Assembly (NCBI GenBank): GCA_943735955.1
Contig: OX030968.1
Span: 2,818,343 to 2,882,342 of the forward strand
Direction of reading: 5' to 3'
Origin: Piscicola geometra
Lineage: Eukaryota > Annelida > Clitellata > Hirudinida > Piscicolidae
Length of the DNA stretch: 64,000 nt
The notes below the pieces were generated by a model, which was given only the letters and a program-made list of their open reading frames with translations, had not been told where the DNA came from and did no database searches. The translations under genes and the position numbers were made by a program. Of this stretch, positions 32,602 through 45,367 are shown in pieces (positions within the stretch are counted from its first letter, which is position 1; every line of letters begins with the position of its first letter).

Positions 32602-33844
32602 ACCGAGTATTTTCACATATTTTGTACACAAAAAATTTAATTTTACTTTTATAAGTCAAATTTCAATTTGATAAATTTTAATTTGATAAGTTAAATTTCA
32701 ATTTTAAATTTGTTTAATTTATACTTTTTTATTTCCTGTTCACATTTAAAATTTCTCAAAAAAATCTTTTCTCGCTTAGATAATTGTTCAATTTTTTGTG
32801 TTCGATTTTAGTATTTTTATACAAATTTAGTTTTAATTTCAGGGTGAAAAGATAGTTAATACTTAAACTAAAATTTTTATATTCAAAACAACTTGTAAAA
32901 CGTTTTCAATGCTTTTAAAAATCAATGGTGGGTTTTCGCAACTTTGACGTAAAATAATTTCATATGATTTTTAATAAGCCTAGTCATTCATTACAATAGT
33001 TATTATGAAAATATTAAAATTATTATTTTAATGTTTATGTATTATGAAATGTAAAAAATTAAAATTAAAAGTTGAATTTTGTGAATGAATGTTTATTTTC
33101 ATATTTCGAAAAAAAATTCCAAACCGCAAATACTTCACATTTGAGGCTTTTAATGAAAAAAATAATATTTTTTAACCTCTCATGGATTGATTATAAAATT
33201 AAAATAAATATAACATTCGTCGTCAGTGTCGTTTTTGAAACAGCACGAAAGTTTATGAATGTGCTGTTGTAATTCACGTTAAATAATCTACTTTGTTGAA
33301 ATTAAAATTATTATTATCGTTATAACTAATAAAATAATTAGAAGTCATAATTTAATCGAACTTTTTGCAATTTAATCTTTTTTAATAAATGTGGTTTGAA
33401 TCGATTTATTTGTGATTTCTTACTGCACAGTATGTGACACTCCCCGCTCATTATGCGTTTTTGCAACATTTTGCCCCATTAAAACTTATGAAATAATTGT
33501 TTTCGCTTTTGCTTGAGTTAGAGACCGACCGAAATACGGTTCGGTATCGGCTTCGGCGCCGAAATTGTCTATTTTCTTAGTTTCGGCAATTTTTCGGTTT
33601 CGGCCGAATCAAAATTTCCAATTTTGGCAATTTTTCGGTTTCAGCTGAAAATAATTTTTTAATTTTGGCTCAATTTCGGTTTCGGCCGAAATGGTTCTCA
33701 TATTTACCGAAAAACCGAAATTTTTATTTATTTATGTAGTTTATCTGATATATCTGTATCCTAAATCAAACTCGTACTATTAAGTTTGGGTTCGATTCTC
33801 ATCTTTATAAGATATCGTGGTTGATTCATTTATGGGCGTCATTA

Positions 33845-35021
33845 ATCAAGCAATCAATCAAATAGATTTCTATAGCGCTCTTTCTTCAAATTCAAGAACG
33901 CTCGTAAATGAATTTGTTAAGCAGATATGTCTTCAGATCCTTACGAAAAGTAAATAATGATTTAGAAGTAGTTAAATGAGGAGGTAATGAGTTCCAAATA
34001 TATGGACCTGCATAATGAAAGAACGTTTAGCAAAAGAGTTATTAATGGAAGGGATGAAATAATGATTTTGAGTGGATGATCTTAAATTATTTCTATGAGG
34101 GTCAGTTATTAATGATTTGAGGTATATTGGAGATACTGGGAAGTTTTTTAATTTAAACATAAAAACACAGATTTTAAATATAATCCTAAATTTGATGGGG
34201 AGCCAATGTGATAAGATAAGAGAGGGTGTAATGTGGTGATAAATAGAGTACGGCTAACGACTCTAGCTGCATAATTAAATACTTTATTTAATGGTTTTAA
34301 AGTAGATTCAGGTAAATTATAATAGAGTGAGTTACAATAGTCAATTCGAGATAAAACAAGTGCAGAGACTAACATCTTTAAAGAAGGGTCATCAAAGTAA
34401 GGTAATAATTGTCTGATACGTCTGAGATGAAAATAGCAAGATTTAGTGACTGATAGAATTTGATTTGATAAGGTTAATTTTGATTCGAAAATAAATCCTA
34501 AGCTACGAATATGATTAGATGGAACAATAGTATGAGTGGAAAAATTACATGGACCATTAATTAGTTTACCATTTTTATCACAAAATATAAGTTCAAACTT
34601 TAGTGGATTCAATTTTAAAGACATTGAGCTAGACCAGTTTTCAATAGATAATAGACATGAAGATATAGATGACATAACAGTATTATATGATGAGGTATCG
34701 AAGCTGACATATAACTGCGAATCGTCAGCATAGGATAGGGAGTTGAGAGAATGAGAGGAAATGATAGAAGATAATTCAGAGACGTATAGAATAAAGAACA
34801 AAGGACCAAGAATAGAAACTTGAGGAACACCATATGAGTAAGTAGATAGGGTAGAAGTACAATGATTTAAAGAAACATAAACAGATCTATTAGATAAATA
34901 TGACTTAATCCATAAAAACGAGGAATCCTTAATATTTAACTTATTTTTTATTAGTAGTTGTAATAAAGAGTGGTCTACAGTATCAAAAGCAGCCGAATAA
35001 TCTAAGCAAACAAGTACAGAA
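33845..35021 (-). mobile_element. CR1-like LINE 3' fragment, unit 4
   Basis: The same insertion as in unit 3, but with an intact YADD box. GSILGP of motif B' is changed to VSILGP. The frameshift before the C-terminal domain is present. Confidence 0.88.
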
Positions 35022-35368
35022 CATTAGACTAATTGTTCGAATGCATGTACAAGCATTTGGAATTCTAGATATCCTTGCTGAGATAAGCAGTGTATATGAA
35101 TCGAAAGCCCGAGAAGATTTGGCTTCCATTCATTAATTCAAAGATAAATGCAGGCGTATCTTAAAGAGCCTAAAATCAACAGAACATCCAATATTTTTGC
35201 GTATTGGCATTGCAGCCAATATTCATGTCTTGAGCCTGCTGCTCGAAAATACAAGTGTGGCTAGCGAGCAACTATTCAGTTCTGCAGGGCAAATCTACGC
35301 AGATCGTCGTAGCAACATTTTTGGTGAAAATGTTTAAAACAGGTATTTCTTGCTCACAATATTCGTTT

Positions 35369-35547
35369 GGCGAGCGGGTTGGCCTAGATGGTAAGTCGTT
35401 AGACCTGCAACTTAAAGGTCGCCAGTTCAAATCCCTGTACAGCCAACCATGAGCTATCATATACCTAGTGTATATGATGCGGTGTTTCACGACTTATGTC
35501 GTGTGAGTGGCGCTTCAGTTGCGTGCCCGGGCACTATATAAAAAACT
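35369..35547 (+). mobile_element. tRNA-derived SINE (plus copy), unit 4
   Basis: The head GGCGAGCGGGTTGGCCTAGA has A-box (TGGCCTAGATGG) and B-box-like (AGTTCAAATCC) motifs. The 3' part ends GCCCGGGCACTATATAAAA. The unit 3 site is empty; GTTT flanks both sides. Confidence 0.85.
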
Positions 35548-36485
35548 GTTTGGATTTAATTATTAAACAGAAATTGTCATCATTCAATAATATTTTTTGA
35601 TTTTAATAAACAATTACTTATGTAGACCATTTTTGTTGTTGAACAACTTTTATTTTTTGGCTTAAAATATACGCTTGTGTGGAATTACTTATTAAACTGG
35701 CATTGCCATCCTTAAATACCTTTTTTTTAAATAAAAGTTTGGAAAAATTTCGGTTTCGGCTTCGGTTTCGGCCGAAAATCTGATTACAATTTCGGTTTAA
35801 TTTCGGTTTCGGCCGAAAATTGAATTTTAATTTCGGCCTAATTTCGGTTTTGGCTGAAATAAAAATATCTGTTTCGGTCGGTCTCTAGCTTGAGTTATTC
35901 TTATGACCATATAATGCAAGTCTAAATGTAATTTCATGTTAAGTTTTTTTCTCGGGTAGCGGCGGTCAATGGGCTAAATGAAAACTACCAAGTATAATTG
36001 ATAAAGAATTTAGATAGTTTATTAAGGATACAAAAGAAAAACTACAAACTAAGTTGCATAGTATTCTTAGAGTTACGTCATCAGTTTGTGAAAATCTTTT
36101 CACCATTTCTTTACTGAAAATAGTGCAGTAGCTGTTTTGGTAGCAGATATTCTCAAACAAGCTTTGCAAACGACGAGCAGATACAGTCGTCTTAAGATGA
36201 ATTTTAATAAGCCGAAGTTTAGAAAATGCTCTTTCTGCATCTTATGAAGTAACTGGCAGAGTCAGAGCAACATCGAGCATATAGTTCAACTCGGGCTGAA
36301 GGCTTGTGGCTCAAAAGAGTTCTTGCAGTTCGATACATGCAATGAGATCAGACTGCTCCGCATTGTTACGACTAAGAGTTCAGGAAACACGAGAGAGAGT
36401 TTATTTACACGGTAACTTCTTTATATAGGGTGCGAGGGACAAAGGTCGCCTAGGAGTGGTTGTGTGTACATATCGTACACAATGT

Positions 36486-36663
36486 CAGTTTTGTATAGCG
36501 CCCGGGCACGCAACTGAAGCGCCACTCACACGACATAAGTCGTGAAACACCGCATCATATACACTAGGTATATGAAAGCTCACGGTTGGCTGTACAGGAA
36601 TTTGAACTGGTGACCTTTAAGTTGCAGGTCTAACGACTTACCATCTAAGCCAACCCGCTCGCC
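36486..36663 (-). mobile_element. tRNA-derived SINE in the LTR, unit 4
   Basis: The same family as 35369-35547, opposite strand, replacing part of GTGGCCGC near the LTR end. No clear target duplication. Confidence 0.85.
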
Positions 36664-36764
36664 GCTACAATACTCCCCCACCAGAGAGTACTGGCGAACG
36701 AAGAAGCAAACAAAATATCGTCAAGTTGTGAATTTTGTTGGTGCAATAGTTGTTGTTGCAGTAG

Positions 36765-38511
36765 TCACGTTGCGTCATCTGCCAAATTTTTTGGCCAATG
36801 CACCCTTCTGCCGGACCTTGTGTGGATTGCAGGTGGCTGTTGAGTATTCGGGACGTTCGATGAGCTGGTAGTCGTTGTTGTTGTTGTTGGCGGATTGAGA
36901 ATGAGGTTGTTGTTGTTGTTGTTGTGGTGGTGCTCGATGCCATCTTTGTTGCTCCACTCACCAACAGTGAAGTTGTACATGAATGCTTTTGCATCTGAGA
37001 AGTCTGACGTATTGGCCATGGAAAAGTCTGTAGAAGACTTGTTTCCTGGTGCATTGATGGATGATGCATGCATGAATGCATTATCTGTTGGGTGGTGATG
37101 ATAATGATGAGAAGATTGGCTGGTGAGGGTTGGGGTGGAAATGCTTGTTTTGTTGAATCTTGTCAGCATGTCTGACACCACGGCTGTCTTCTTAGACTTA
37201 GGTAGCGCCTTCTTTTTCATCTTCGACTTTACAACAGCTGGAGCCGACGACGTTGCCTCCATGACAGAAGCCTGGTGGTGATGATGATGATTCTGGGAGG
37301 AAATTCCCGCGCTTTTTTTTATCGCTTGCTTCAGTTGGCTCTTCTTGACGCCTTTTTTGTGTTGCGCCGCTTTAATTTTGATTTTCATGGTTCGACGTGA
37401 CGTCACTTCTTGGAATCCTTCGTTCTTATGGAAGAGGAATGATGGATCGTCGATGCTCGCCTCTGGCACGTTGTCCACTAGGCGTTGGCGAGACATGTCC
37501 ACTCCCAGACTGAAATGAGACAGAAAATCCGCTCCGATGATGGGTTTCTTGACGTCGGCTACGCGAAAAACCCAGGGAAATTGCCTGCGTAAACCGAGGT
37601 TGACCATCAGGGATTTCTGTCCATACGTTTTGATGATGGAGTTGTTGGATGCATGAAGCGTGAACGATGATGGGGTGAGAAAATGATTGGCTGGTGGAGG
37701 AATGACGCTTACTTCTGCACCAGTGTCGATTAGGAACGTGAGGTTGTTGAATGCGTCTTTTATGAACAATAGGCGACTCTTATTTTGTTGGCCGTGGACA
37801 GATGTCGCTCCTACTGTCCGGCCCTGCCTTTTAAATGAGCGAAAGTGCATAGGGGTGTGCATTTTCGTGCCTGTTTCCCAAACGTTTGATGGTACCAGCA
37901 CATGCCTGACGTGGTGTTCGGGCTTCTGGAACGAGGTGAATTGTGTCGACTTTTTAAACGAATTCTTCCTCGTGGTTGATTCTGGTTAGCCGCTAAAGTG
38001 GCCATACTTGTGGTGATTTGTTGAAGCCACGTATGTATCTCCGGCATGGTTTGGGCTGAAGCTTGTGGAGTTGGCGTTGAGACTTGTGTGATGGTGGTTT
38101 GTTGAAGTTCCACCATCCTGTCTGCTTGTAACGCCAGTTCTGCCAGTGGGATGCTCATTGAAGCCGCCAGGATTGGTTTAATCTGAGTGGGCATTTTGTC
38201 GAACCATAGCTGCTTCAGGATGGCTTCGTCCATTTGATTGCTGCCCAGCAGGGTCTTCATGTGGCGAAGCAGCTGGAAGGTTGTCTGCCGTCTGGTTGCA
38301 GGTCGCCGAACAACTCTCTCCGCATGCTTGCCTCAGACTGGCAGCACCTGTATAGAATTGCCTTTTTCAGCGTCTCGTATGGCGACGACGACGGCACCTC
38401 CACCAGTAGGTCTTGAACCTGTTCGGCGACGTGGAAAGGAATGTGCTCCACCACATATGAGTACTTTGTCAGTCCTGCTGACACTTTGCGCTTGTGGAAA
38501 ATTGTTTCCAC
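36765..38511 (-). pseudogene. Gag-protease, frameshifted, unit 4
   Basis: Three overlapping frames (38511-38257, 38260-37811, 37901-36765) correspond to the gag middle, gag C-terminus and protease-plus-tail of the unit 3 polyprotein. Breaks fall after DGRQPS and after CTFAH. The protease motif DTGAEVSVIPP and the TRSGRRVHWPKNL tail are intact. Confidence 0.85.
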
Positions 38512-39392
38512 GTGGCAGAGCCACAGTTTTGGGTTGGCTGTAAAAAAAAACCCGGTAAGCTGAGTGAGCTTACTTGCGGCGTCGGCTCTGCCCTCGTCTC
38601 CTCCTCTGACGTAACTTTAAAGAAAATAACGTCCATAACGTGCGTTAGTCGGGCTTCTGTTCGGGGTCACCAATTGTTACGACTAAGAGTTCAGGAAACA
38701 CGAGAGAGAGAGTTTATTTACACGGTAACGACTTTATATAGGGTGCGAGGGACAAAGGTTGCCTAGGAGTGGTTGTGTGTACATATCGTACACAATGTGG
38801 CCGCTACAATACATGCAATGAGATTAGACTGATCCGCACGTAAACTTGATGTGTTGATGTGATTTTGAGCTGTATTTGCACAGTTTCAGCATCCTTTCCA
38901 TGAAGGATAATTCCGAAATCTCGGAAGTTATTTTGTCTATCTGCGTTGTTTTTTATATACTGTGTCATGGCTGGAAAAATTTACATATGAAAAGTGTAAT
39001 GATAAAAAAGTGTAGTTAAGGTGTAGTGGTGCTTTATTTCTTCTCAGAATTTGTGACATGTTAGGGTTATTTTGGTTGGATCTCTATGTTCTGTGTTGAT
39101 ATATGAAATGTTTCGTGAGATAAAGACCCGATGGCCACCCAGAGCAAATATCATTGTCCTATGGCATATTGAAAAATACATTACCCCCCTCCCCACCAAA
39201 AAACTCATCGATTTTCAAAAAATTGCGAAACCCTTCGAATAGGTCTGGGGGGGGCTTGAGCCACTGACTGTAATGACTGCTTATTACTGCTAATATCTCA
39301 AAATTAAAACTATTTTTATATCCAAGCATATAATAGTTTTCATTCGATGATTGATTTATTGCGTGGCTCGTTATCAGTTGAGTTAATGAAAA

Positions 39393-39436
<44 letters not shown>

Positions 39437-40327
39437 TGTTGGCTAGGCAAGAAGTTGTGTCAATAGAAAAGATTAGAATGTTGCTCATAAATTGTTTTAG
39501 TTCTGAGCCATTAACCGTTAATGATTAACGAAACTTTTCCTTCTTCATCAGCTGGCGGAACGAAAAAATTCATCAGTTAAATGTGACATTGACCGGACCG
39601 AATTTCGGTGTTTTAAAAATGTTCAATTTAAGTTTTTATTAGATTCGGCCATTTAGTTTTCATTTTTCCTCTTTCCCAAATACAACTTTGAAACTTTAAA
39701 ATGATTTGATATTTTTATTTTAGGTTCTTTTGAATGACTTTTTATTTATTATTTTTTTCTATTTTAAGGTTTAAAAACTCAAATACATTAAAGCCATTTC
39801 TGATTTTTTACATTATTTTTTTATATAACTAAGCATCTTAATTTAATTTTTAAACAACTATTTACCAAATAGCGGGTTTATTAATTCAATTCAAATTTAA
39901 TCATTGCAAAAAACTATGTTTAAAATAAAAGTTAAAAGTCATCTTGTGATTAAAAAAGTCTTTTTGTAATTTTGAAAGGGAAACATGGTAAGTTCAAAAA
40001 GCGGAGGTATAATCACCCGAGCAACATGCTGTGTGCACAAAGCCACAAAATACAAATTGACGAAAGGATCAATTAGCTAAACAGTTGATTAAATGAATGA
40101 CAGTAGATGGAATCAAGTCGGAAATGAGCGTTTGTTAAGCTGAGATTGGCAAAGAACGAAACCTTCGAAAGTCATCTTGCGTGTAGCTAGAAGCTGTGAA
40201 TATAATCAATATAGTCTGTTTAATTGCACTGAAGCCTTACATGTTTTGAATTATAAAATCATAAATAGAATATAAAATACATTTAAGTCACTTTTCATCT
40301 GTTCATCCACCACTCATCCACCACTCA

Positions 40328-40555
40328 TCAACCCATGACAAATGCAGTCATGACTGCAGTGACCACAACAGCAACGCAAGGAGTTAACATCTTGTTTCCT
40401 CCTCTAGTCGTTGTGTTAGCAGGAGAAGCAGTAGTAATATTAATAGCAGGAGGAGTAGAAGCAGGAGAAGGAGAAGGCTTTACATTCTCATCTGCCGAAC
40501 AGCACATCGCTAGCAACACCAAGAGTGTGACCATAATGGTTCTTGATGGGTTCAT
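40328..40555 (-). CDS. Mucin-like GPI-anchored peptide, gene 5
   Basis: 75 residues, identical in sequence to genes 4 and 6: signal peptide, short Pro/Ser/Thr stalk, GPI signal. The TATA box TATATAAG lies at 40811-40804. Flanks on both sides match the other units, so this is a segmental copy, not a retrocopy. Confidence 0.75.
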   Translation of the reverse strand: MNPSRTIMVTLLVLLAMCCSADENVKPSPSPASTPPAINITTASPANTTTRGGNKMLTPCVAVVVTAVMTAFVMG

Positions 40556-40803
40556 CTGGAGGGGGGTGTTGTGCAGTTTTAAATAATGAAAGAATATTTT
40601 GAGTGGTATTTGCACTGGTTAGATCGTTTGAGAGAAGTGAGAAAGTGTATTATGTGCCGAAATTTCTAGAGAATGGTACGTTATTGTAAATTGTTTAAAA
40701 TATACTAATCTAGGATTTAAAAAATGAAATTTACAACTAAACTTTGAAAAGAGACTTTTAGAAGAAAAAAGAATATTAAATATGATCCTGCTTTTTATCT
40801 TCA

Positions 40804-40811
40804 CTTATATA
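40804..40811 (-). promoter_or_regulatory. TATA box of gene 5
   Basis: TATATAAG, same context as gene 4. Confidence 0.6.
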
Positions 40812-41045
40812 CACACAATGTCTCCAACTATTTTTGTGTGTGTAAAGGTCATTTTAATAAATTATCTAATATCGTGAATAATACAGATATGATATCTTTA
40901 CCGGATACTTGAAATCGCAGATAACAAATTTGTTTTTGAATAATTTCAATTAGTTATGTTCATTTTGTTTAAATTTCAGAACGTTTGACTTTTTTTATCA
41001 TACGATATGGTGAGTCGCCATTCACGACCCAAGATAAGATATCGG

Positions 41046-41204
<159 letters not shown>

Positions 41205-42446
41205 CCGAGTATTTTCACATATTTTGTACACAAAAAATTTAATTTTACTTTTATAAGTCAAATTTCAATTTGATAAATTTTAATTTGATAAGTTAAATTT
41301 CAATTTTAAATTTGTTTAATTTATACTTTTTTATTTCCTGTTCACATTTAAAATTTCTCAAAAAAATCTTTTCTCGCTTAGATAATTGTTCAATTTTTTG
41401 TGTTCGATTTTAGTATTTTTATACAAATTTAGTTTTAATTTCAGGGTGAAAAGATAGTTAATACTTAAACTAAAATTTTTATATTCAAAACAACTTGTAA
41501 AACGTTTTCAATGCTTTTAAAAATCAATGGTGGGTTTTCGCAACTTTGACGTAAAATAATTTCATATGATTTTTAATAAGCCTAGTCATTCATTACAATA
41601 GTTATTATGAAAATATTACAATTATTATTTTAATGTTTATGTATTATGAAATGTAAAAAATTAAAATTAAAAGTTGAATTTTGTGAATGAATGTTTATTT
41701 TCATATTTCGAAAAAAAATTCCAAACCGCAAATACTTCACATTTGAGGCTTTTAATGAAAAAAATAATATTTTTTAACCTCTCATGGATTGATTATAAAA
41801 TTAAAATAAATATAACATTCGTCGTCAGTGTCGTTTTTGAAACAGCACGAAAGTTTATGAATGTGCTGTTGTAATTCACGTTAAATAATCTACTTTGTTG
41901 AAATTAAAATTATTATTATCGTTATAACTAATAAAATAATTAGAAGTCATAATTTAATCGAACTTTTTGCAATTTAATCTTTTTTAATAAATGTGGTTTG
42001 AATCGATTTATTTGTGATTTCTTACTGCACAGTATGTGACACTCCCCGCTCATTATGCGTTTTTGCAACATTTTGCCCCATTAAAACTTATGAAATAATT
42101 GTTTTCGCTTTTGCTTGAGTTAGAGACCGACCGAAATACGGTTCGGTTTCGGCTTCGGCGCCGAAATTGTCTATTTTCTTAGTTTCGGCAATTTTTCGGT
42201 TTCGGCCGAATCAAAATTTCCAATTTTGGCAATTTTTCGGTTTCAGCTGAAAATAATTTTTTAATTTTGGCTCAATTTCGGTTTCGGCCGAAATGGTTCT
42301 CATATTTACCGAAAAACCGAAATTTTTATTTATTTATGTAGTTTATCTGATATATCTGTATCCTAAATCAAACTCGTACTATTAAGTTTGGGTTCGATTC
42401 TCATCTTTATAAGATATCGTGGTTGATTCATTTATGGGCGTCATTA

Positions 42447-43623
42447 ATCAAGCAATCAATCAAATAGATTTCTATAGCGCTCTTTCTTCAAATTCAAGAA
42501 CGCTCGTAAATGAATTTGTTAAGCAGATATGTCTTCAGATCCTTACGAAAAGTAAATAATGATTTAGAAGTAGTTAAATGAGGAGGTAATGAGTTCCAAA
42601 TATATGGACCTGCATAATGAAAGAACGTTTAGCAAAAGAGTTATTAATGGAAGGGATGAAATAATGATTTTGAGTGGATGATCTTAAATTATTTCTATGA
42701 GGGTCAGTTATTAATGATTTGAGGTATATTGGAGATACTGGGAAGTTTTTTAATTTAAACATAAAAACACAGATTTTAAATATAATCCTAAATTTGATGG
42801 GGAGCCAATGTGATAAGATAAGAGAGGGTGTAATGTGGTGATAAATAGAGTACGGCTAACGACTCTAGCTGCATAATTAAATACTTTATTTAATGGTTTT
42901 AAAGTAGATTCAGGTAAATTATAATAGAGTGAGTTACAATAGTCAATTCGAGATAAAACAAGTGCAGAGACTAACATCTTTAAAGAAGGGTCATCAAAGT
43001 AAGGTAATAATTGTCTGATACGTCTGAGATGAAAATAGCAAGATTTAGTGACTGATAGAATTTGATTTGATAAGGTTAATTTTGATTCGAAAATAAATCC
43101 TAAGCTACGAATATGATTAGATGGAACAATAGTATGAGTGGAAAAATTACATGGACCATTAATTAGTTTACCATTTTTATCACAAAATATAAGTTCAAAC
43201 TTTAGTGGATTCAATTTTAAAGACATTGAGCTAGACCAGTTTTCAATAGATAATAGACATGAAGATATAGATGACATAACAGTATTATATGATGAGGTAT
43301 CGAAGCTGACATATAACTGCGAATCGTCAGCATAGGATAGGGAGTTGAGAGAATGAGAGGAAATGATAGAAGATAATTCAGAGACGTATAGAATAAAGAA
43401 CAAAGGACCAAGAATAGAACCTTGAGGAACACCATATGAGTAAGTAGATAGGGTAGAAGTACAGTGATTTAAAGAAACATAAACAGATCTATTAGATAAA
43501 TATGACTTAATCCATAAAAACGAGGAATCCTTAATATTTAACTTATTTTTTATTAGTAGTTGTAATAAAGAGTGGTCTACAGTATCAAAAGCAGCCGAAT
43601 AATCTAAGCAAACAAGTACAGAA
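42447..43623 (-). mobile_element. CR1-like LINE 3' fragment, unit 5
   Basis: YADD and GSILGP are both intact; otherwise as in unit 4. Confidence 0.88.
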
Positions 43624-43971
43624 CATTAGACTAATTGTTCGAATGACATGTACAAGCATTTGGAATTCTAGATATCCTTGCTGAGATAAGCAGTGTATAT
43701 GAATCGAAAGCCCGAGAAGATTTGGCTTCCATTCATTAATTCAAAGATAAATGCAGGCGTATCTTAAAGAGCCTAAAATCAACAGAACATCCAATATTTT
43801 TGCGTATTGGCATTGCAGCCAATATTCATGTCTTGAGCCTGCTGCTCGAAAATACAAGTGTGGCTAGCGAGCAACTATTCAGTTCTGCAGGGCAAATCTA
43901 CGCAGATCGTCGTAGCAACATTTTTGGTGAAAATGTTTAAAACAGGTATTTCTTGCTCACAATATTCGTTT

Positions 43972-44150
43972 GGCGAGCGGGTTGGCCTAGATGGTAAGTC
44001 GTTAGACCTGCAACTTAAAGGTCGCCAGTTCAAATCCCTGTACAGCCAACCATGAGCTATCATATACCTAGTGTATATGATGCGGTGTTTCACGACTTAT
44101 GTCGTGTGAGTGGCGCTTCAGTTGCGTGCCCGGGCACTATATAAAAAACT
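43972..44150 (+). mobile_element. tRNA-derived SINE (plus copy), unit 5
   Basis: Same insertion as 35369-35547. Confidence 0.85.
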
Positions 44151-45088
44151 GTTTGGATTTAATTATTAAACAGAAATTGTCATCATTCAATAATATTTTT
44201 TGATTTTAATAAACAATTACTTATGTAGACCATTTTTGTTGTTGAACAACTTTTATTTTTTGGCTTAAAATATACGCTTGTGTGGAATTACTTATTAAAC
44301 TGGCATTGCCATCCTTAAATACCTTTTTTTTAAATAAAAGTTTGGAAAAATTTCGGTTTCGGCTTCGGTTTCGGCCGAAAATCTGATTACAATTTCGGTT
44401 TAATTTCGGTTTCGGCCGAAAATTGAATTTTAATTTCGGCCTAATTTCGGTTTTGGCTGAAATAAAAATATCTGTTTCGGTCGGTCTCTAGCTTGAGTTA
44501 TTCTTATGACCATATAATGCAAGTCTAAATGTAATTTCATGTTAAGTTTTTTTCTCGGGTAGCGGCGGTCAATGGGCTAAATGAAAACTACCAAGTATAA
44601 TTGATAAAGAATTTAGATAGTTTATTAAGGATACAAAAGAAAAACTACAAACTAAGTTGCATAGTATTCTTAGAGTTACGTCATCAGTTTGTGAAAATCT
44701 TTTCACCATTTCTTTACTGAAAATAGTGCAGTAGCTGTTTTGGTAGCAGATATTCTCAAACAAGCTTTGCAAACGACGAGCAGATACAGTCGTCTTAAGA
44801 TGAATTTTAATAAGCCGAAGTTTAGAAAATGCTCTTTCTGCATCTTATGAAGTAACTGGCAGAGTCAGAGCAACATCGAGCATATAGTTCAACTCGGGCT
44901 GAAGGCTTGTGGCTCAAAAGAGTTCTTGCAGTTCGATACATGCAATGAGATCAGACTGCTCCGCATTGTTACGACTAAGAGTTCAGGAAACACGAGAGAG
45001 AGTTTATTTACACGGTAACTTCTTTATATAGGGTGCGAGGGACAAAGGTCGCCTAGGAGTGGTTGTGTGTACATATCGTACACAATGT

Positions 45089-45266
45089 CAGTTTTGTATA
45101 GCGCCCGGGCACGCAACTGAAGCGCCACTCACACGACATAAGTCGTGAAACACCGCATCATATACACTAGGTATATGAAAGCTCACGGTTGGCTGTACAG
45201 GAATTTGAACTGGTGACCTTTAAGTTGCAGGTCTAACGACTTACCATCTAAGCCAACCCGCTCGCC
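45089..45266 (-). mobile_element. tRNA-derived SINE in the LTR, unit 5
   Basis: Same insertion as 36486-36663. Confidence 0.85.
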
Positions 45267-45367
45267 GCTACAATACTCCCCCACCAGAGAGTACTGGCGA
45301 ACGAAGAAGCAAAAAAAATATCGTCAAGTTGTGAATTTTGTTGGTGCAATAGTTGTTGTTGCAGTAG

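Larger units (their letters stand above)
33519..35887 (+). mobile_element. hAT element, unit 4
   Basis: The ends TAGAGACCGACCG / CGGTCGGTCTCTA have 8-bp GCTTGAGT on both sides. It contains the LINE fragment, the transposase tail and a SINE. Confidence 0.93.
32602..35973. mobile_element. piggyBac-like element, left end deleted, unit 4
   Basis: It starts abruptly after the TA run at ACCGAGTATTTTC, the sequence found about 65 bp inside the unit 3 element. The right end GCGGCGGTCAATGGG is kept. The short frame at 33072-33272 is only a duplicate-preserved chance frame. Confidence 0.6.
36364..38808 (-). mobile_element. Gag-protease LTR element, unit 4
   Basis: The same element and site as in unit 3. 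Its 3' LTR (36364-36669) is split by a SINE; the 5' LTR (38675-38808) is 134 bp. Confidence 0.9.
42121..44490 (+). mobile_element. hAT element, unit 5
   Basis: TAGAGACC...GGTCTCTA with GCTTGAGT duplications. Contains the LINE 42447-43623 and a SINE. Confidence 0.93.

Noticed and set aside
33072..33272. 66-codon frame conserved in units 4-6
   Set aside because: It is identical only because the units are recent duplicates; in unit 3 the frame is changed, and no domain is visible.
35369..35445. tRNA-like segment with A- and B-box motifs as a tRNA gene
   Set aside because: It is the head of a SINE present in both orientations. It has no intact cloverleaf that I can draw and is followed by SINE body sequence.
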